In this document: positions 62,403 to 64,000 of the stretch, piece by piece
Layout: each line of letters opens with the position of its first letter
Position numbering within the stretch: position 1 is the first letter of the stretch
Assembly (NCBI GenBank): GCA_963701065.1
Contig: OY969558.1
Location: 806,001-870,000, forward strand
DNA: 64,000 nucleotides
Origin: Aquirickettsiella gammari
GTDB taxonomy: Bacteria; Pseudomonadota; Gammaproteobacteria; Diplorickettsiales; Diplorickettsiaceae
Reading direction: 5' to 3'
The notes under the pieces: generated by a model
The model's input: only the letters and a program-made list of their open reading frames with translations
Told to the model about the DNA's origin: nothing
Databases searched by the model: none
Program-made: the position numbers and the translations under genes

Positions 62403-62672
62403 ATGATATGTAAAATTATTACGATAAATAACAAATTGGGGTTGCATGCACGTGCTTCTATGAAGTGGGTAAAAATCGCAAGATGTTTCATTAGTGAAAT
62501 TACGCTAAAGTGTAATGGTAAACAAGTGGATGGTAAGAGTATTTTAGAGGTTATGGGTCTGACTGCTCGGCAAGGCAGTCCTGTTGAAGTGATAGTTCGA
62601 GGAGAAGATGAGGCAGCGGCTTTAACTGTTCTAGAAAAGCTTGTCACAGACAGGTTTGGTGAAGAAGGGTGA
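62403..62672 (+). CDS. ptsH: HPr-family phosphocarrier
   Basis: 89-residue HPr with the phosphorylated H15 in GLHARAS and S46 in DGKSILEVM. Other PTS parts are not here, and no sugar-specific PTS is expected in this lineage, so the protein more likely belongs to a regulatory PTS (NPr-like). The symbol marks family, and ptsO is an alternative name. Its stop overlaps the next gene's GTG start. Confidence 0.88.
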   Translation: MICKIITINNKLGLHARASMKWVKIARCFISEITLKCNGKQVDGKSILEVMGLTARQGSPVEVIVRGEDEAAALTVLEKLVTDRFGEEG

Positions 62673-63577
62673 TAACACCGAAGCAAAGTCTGATTTTTCT
62701 TTGTTTATTTTTCCTACCCTCTTTGAGTTTTGCAGAATTTCAATCCAATGACGAAATTGCCATACAATTGATTGCTGCGAGTAAAGATTACCCCATACAA
62801 CAACGAATAAAGACACAAAGTGGTGTACTGCTCAATACACCTTACCTTGCAGGAGCGCTCGGTGAAGGTGTTAGCGGTAAATACGATCAAAATCCTTTGT
62901 ATCGTTTTGATTATTTCGATTGTGAAACCTATGTTGATACCGTCATGGCATTGGTTTTAGCTAAGAATCTTACTGATTTTAGAAGTAAAATAAATCAGAT
63001 TCGTTATAAGCAAGCCAATGTAAATTTTACTCAGCGTAATCATTTCCCTAGTGCTGATTGGATTCCCAACAATAAAAAAAATGGTTTTATTCGCGAATTA
63101 ACCTATTTTATTGCCGGCCAAAAAACAAAAGTTAGCAGGGCTCAGATAAATCGTCGAAGTTGGTATCATTACTTAACGGCCGATAGGATACAAATTGCTT
63201 ATCTAACGCCTCAAGAAAAAGAATCCAGGCTAACTCAGTTAAAAAGTGAAGGTGAAACATTATATTTTAGTAAAAAAGTTAGTATTGCTTATATTCCAGT
63301 GTTTGAATTATTACGAAATCCAAAATTGAGGCAAAAAATTCCTTCGGGGAGCTTAATTTTTTTCGTCGGCCATGATACCTATTTAACCTCTCGAATAGGG
63401 ACTCCTATGAATGTATTGCATATGGGTTTTGCTATTTGGAATAAGGGCCAACTTTATTGTCGTATGGCTTCATCTAAGGCTAAAAGGGTATTAGATGTAC
63501 GCTTTCAAGATTATTTAAAAACCTATTTGCCGCTAGGTACATTAGATGGTATCAGCGTATGGGCTATCCAAGCTTAG
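62669..63577 (+). CDS. DUF1460 (N-acetylmuramoyl-L-alanine amidase-like) secreted protein
   Basis: 302 residues. A signal peptide (LIFLCLFFLPSLSFA) follows a GTG start that overlaps the HPr stop. LLNTPYLAGALGEG and the YFDCETYVDTVMAL block with the nucleophile-like cysteine match DUF1460, an NlpC/P60-related family of periplasmic cell-wall amidases. HMGFAIW near the end supplies a histidine. Probably acts in peptidoglycan turnover. Convergent with pmbA, 9 bases between stops. Confidence 0.85.
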   Translation: MITPKQSLIFLCLFFLPSLSFAEFQSNDEIAIQLIAASKDYPIQQRIKTQSGVLLNTPYLAGALGEGVSGKYDQNPLYRFDYFDCETYVDTVMALVLAKNLTDFRSKINQIRYKQANVNFTQRNHFPSADWIPNNKKNGFIRELTYFIAGQKTKVSRAQINRRSWYHYLTADRIQIAYLTPQEKESRLTQLKSEGETLYFSKKVSIAYIPVFELLRNPKLRQKIPSGSLIFFVGHDTYLTSRIGTPMNVLHMGFAIWNKGQLYCRMASSKAKRVLDVRFQDYLKTYLPLGTLDGISVWAIQA

Positions 63578-63586
63578 ACTATTAGC

Positions 63587-64000
63587 TTAAGCCGTTCCCG
63601 CTATCATCATTTCTTCTAAAAAAATCGAACCCGTTAAAATAGAACTTCGATTATTGATATCATTCCCTATCTCAACGATATTTTGATACATGTTTTTTAG
63701 ATTGCCTGCAATGGTAATTTCTTCTACAGGGTATTGTATTTTTCCGTTCTCAACCCAAAAACCAGTCGCGCCTCGTGAATAATCTCCCGTTACTAAGTTA
63801 ATTCCTTGACCCAAAACCTCGGTGACTAGCAAGCCTTTATCCATTTGCTTGATGAGATCATTGAGACTCGATTGACTTGTTTCTAACAAAATATTATGGG
63901 CTCCCCCTGCATTTCCAGTAGATTGTAAACCTAGTTTTCTTGCTGAATAACTGCTCAGTAAATAACCGGATAAAATACCTTCCGAAACTAAAGGACGATC
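63587..64000 (-). CDS. pmbA: Metalloprotease-like PmbA/TldE, C-terminal part (cut by window edge)
   Basis: The last 137 or so residues of PmbA, which with TldD makes a protease acting on microcins and CcdA-type peptides. The reading frame is open through base 64000. LLSSYSARKLGLQSTGNAGGAHN, MDKGLLVTEVLGQGINLVTGDYSRGATGFW and YPVEEITIAGNL are near-invariant PmbA blocks. The true start lies beyond the window; a TTG at 63889 is internal. Confidence 0.94.
   Translation of the reverse strand, partial: DRPLVSEGILSGYLLSSYSARKLGLQSTGNAGGAHNILLETSQSSLNDLIKQMDKGLLVTEVLGQGINLVTGDYSRGATGFWVENGKIQYPVEEITIAGNLKNMYQNIVEIGNDINNRSSILTGSIFLEEMMIAGTA

Noticed and set aside
63587..63889. A stand-alone 100-residue gene starting at TTG 63889
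   Set aside because: The same frame continues to base 64000 with PmbA sequence, so this is the end of a larger gene.
1..64000. tRNA, rRNA, CRISPR arrays, insertion sequences, toxin-antitoxin pairs and prophage
   Set aside because: Looked for T-loop motifs, spaced direct repeats, transposase and phage-type proteins by eye; none found.

Overview
The window reads as one contiguous, densely coded, AT-rich chromosomal segment of an intracellular gammaproteobacterium. The best guess is Legionellales, Coxiellaceae, close to Rickettsiella/Diplorickettsia. This rests on gene content and style rather than a marker gene: an isolated IcmD/DotP-like Dot/Icm protein, a chromosomal TraI_2/MobH-like protein, a CADD-type pABA synthase, an ornithine-decarboxylase/deoxyhypusine-synthase-like/ureohydrolase trio, paired Legionella-style MFS transporters, and two very AT-rich, lysine-rich proteins that look like secreted effectors. 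I saw no tRNA, rRNA, insertion sequence, CRISPR array or phage gene. Both window edges cut genes (waaF at the left, pmbA at the right).

Layout. 1-3.5 kb: waaF end, a zinc-finger protein, a MobH-like protein and apaH. 3.9-7.1 kb: a three-gene polyamine operon. 7.2-10.9 kb (minus): lipB, lipA and a DedA-PAP2-LssY fusion. 11.1-16.2 kb: DUF333 protein, family 4 uracil-DNA glycosylase, FimT/GspH pseudopilin, IcmD-like protein, surE, yqaA, rpoS and a VUT transporter. 16.3-22.6 kb: bioA (minus), a UbiA-type prenyltransferase and a bioB-F-C-D operon with a recognisable sigma-70 promoter. 22.7-27.3 kb: lolA, CDF exporter, TSUP permease, murI, Bax-inhibitor-1 homologue and tusE. 27.4-32.2 kb: the two large unknown proteins. 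32.2-40.1 kb: thioredoxin-like protein, tdk, two tandem MFS transporters, metK, ahcY, rpiA and a small unknown. 40.8-45.7 kb: a DsbA-like lipoprotein leading into mlaFEDCB and murA. 45.8-54.1 kb: a CADD homologue and a seven-gene sugar module. 54.2-59 kb (minus): an XRE/S24-like regulator, a second VUT transporter, a cupin_5 protein, an unknown and htpG with a heat-shock promoter. 59.2-64 kb: an orphan receiver protein, a tiny membrane protein, an aromatic amino-acid permease, an A-type Fe-S carrier, HPr, a DUF1460 protein and pmbA.

How it fits together. The most coherent module is at 46.9-54.1 kb. A sugar/H+ symporter, aldose 1-epimerase, SDR sugar dehydrogenase, SMP-30 lactonase, ManD-type dehydratase, KDG kinase and KDPG aldolase together make a complete semi-phosphorylative Entner-Doudoroff route from a free hexose to pyruvate and glyceraldehyde-3-phosphate. 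The polyamine trio could turn arginine into putrescine and a longer polyamine. The bio genes cover every biotin step except pimeloyl-ester hydrolysis (no bioH here), and the CADD homologue offers a pABA route for folate. The regulatory DNA includes several long perfect or near-perfect palindromes in intergenic regions that I could not assign to a known regulator.
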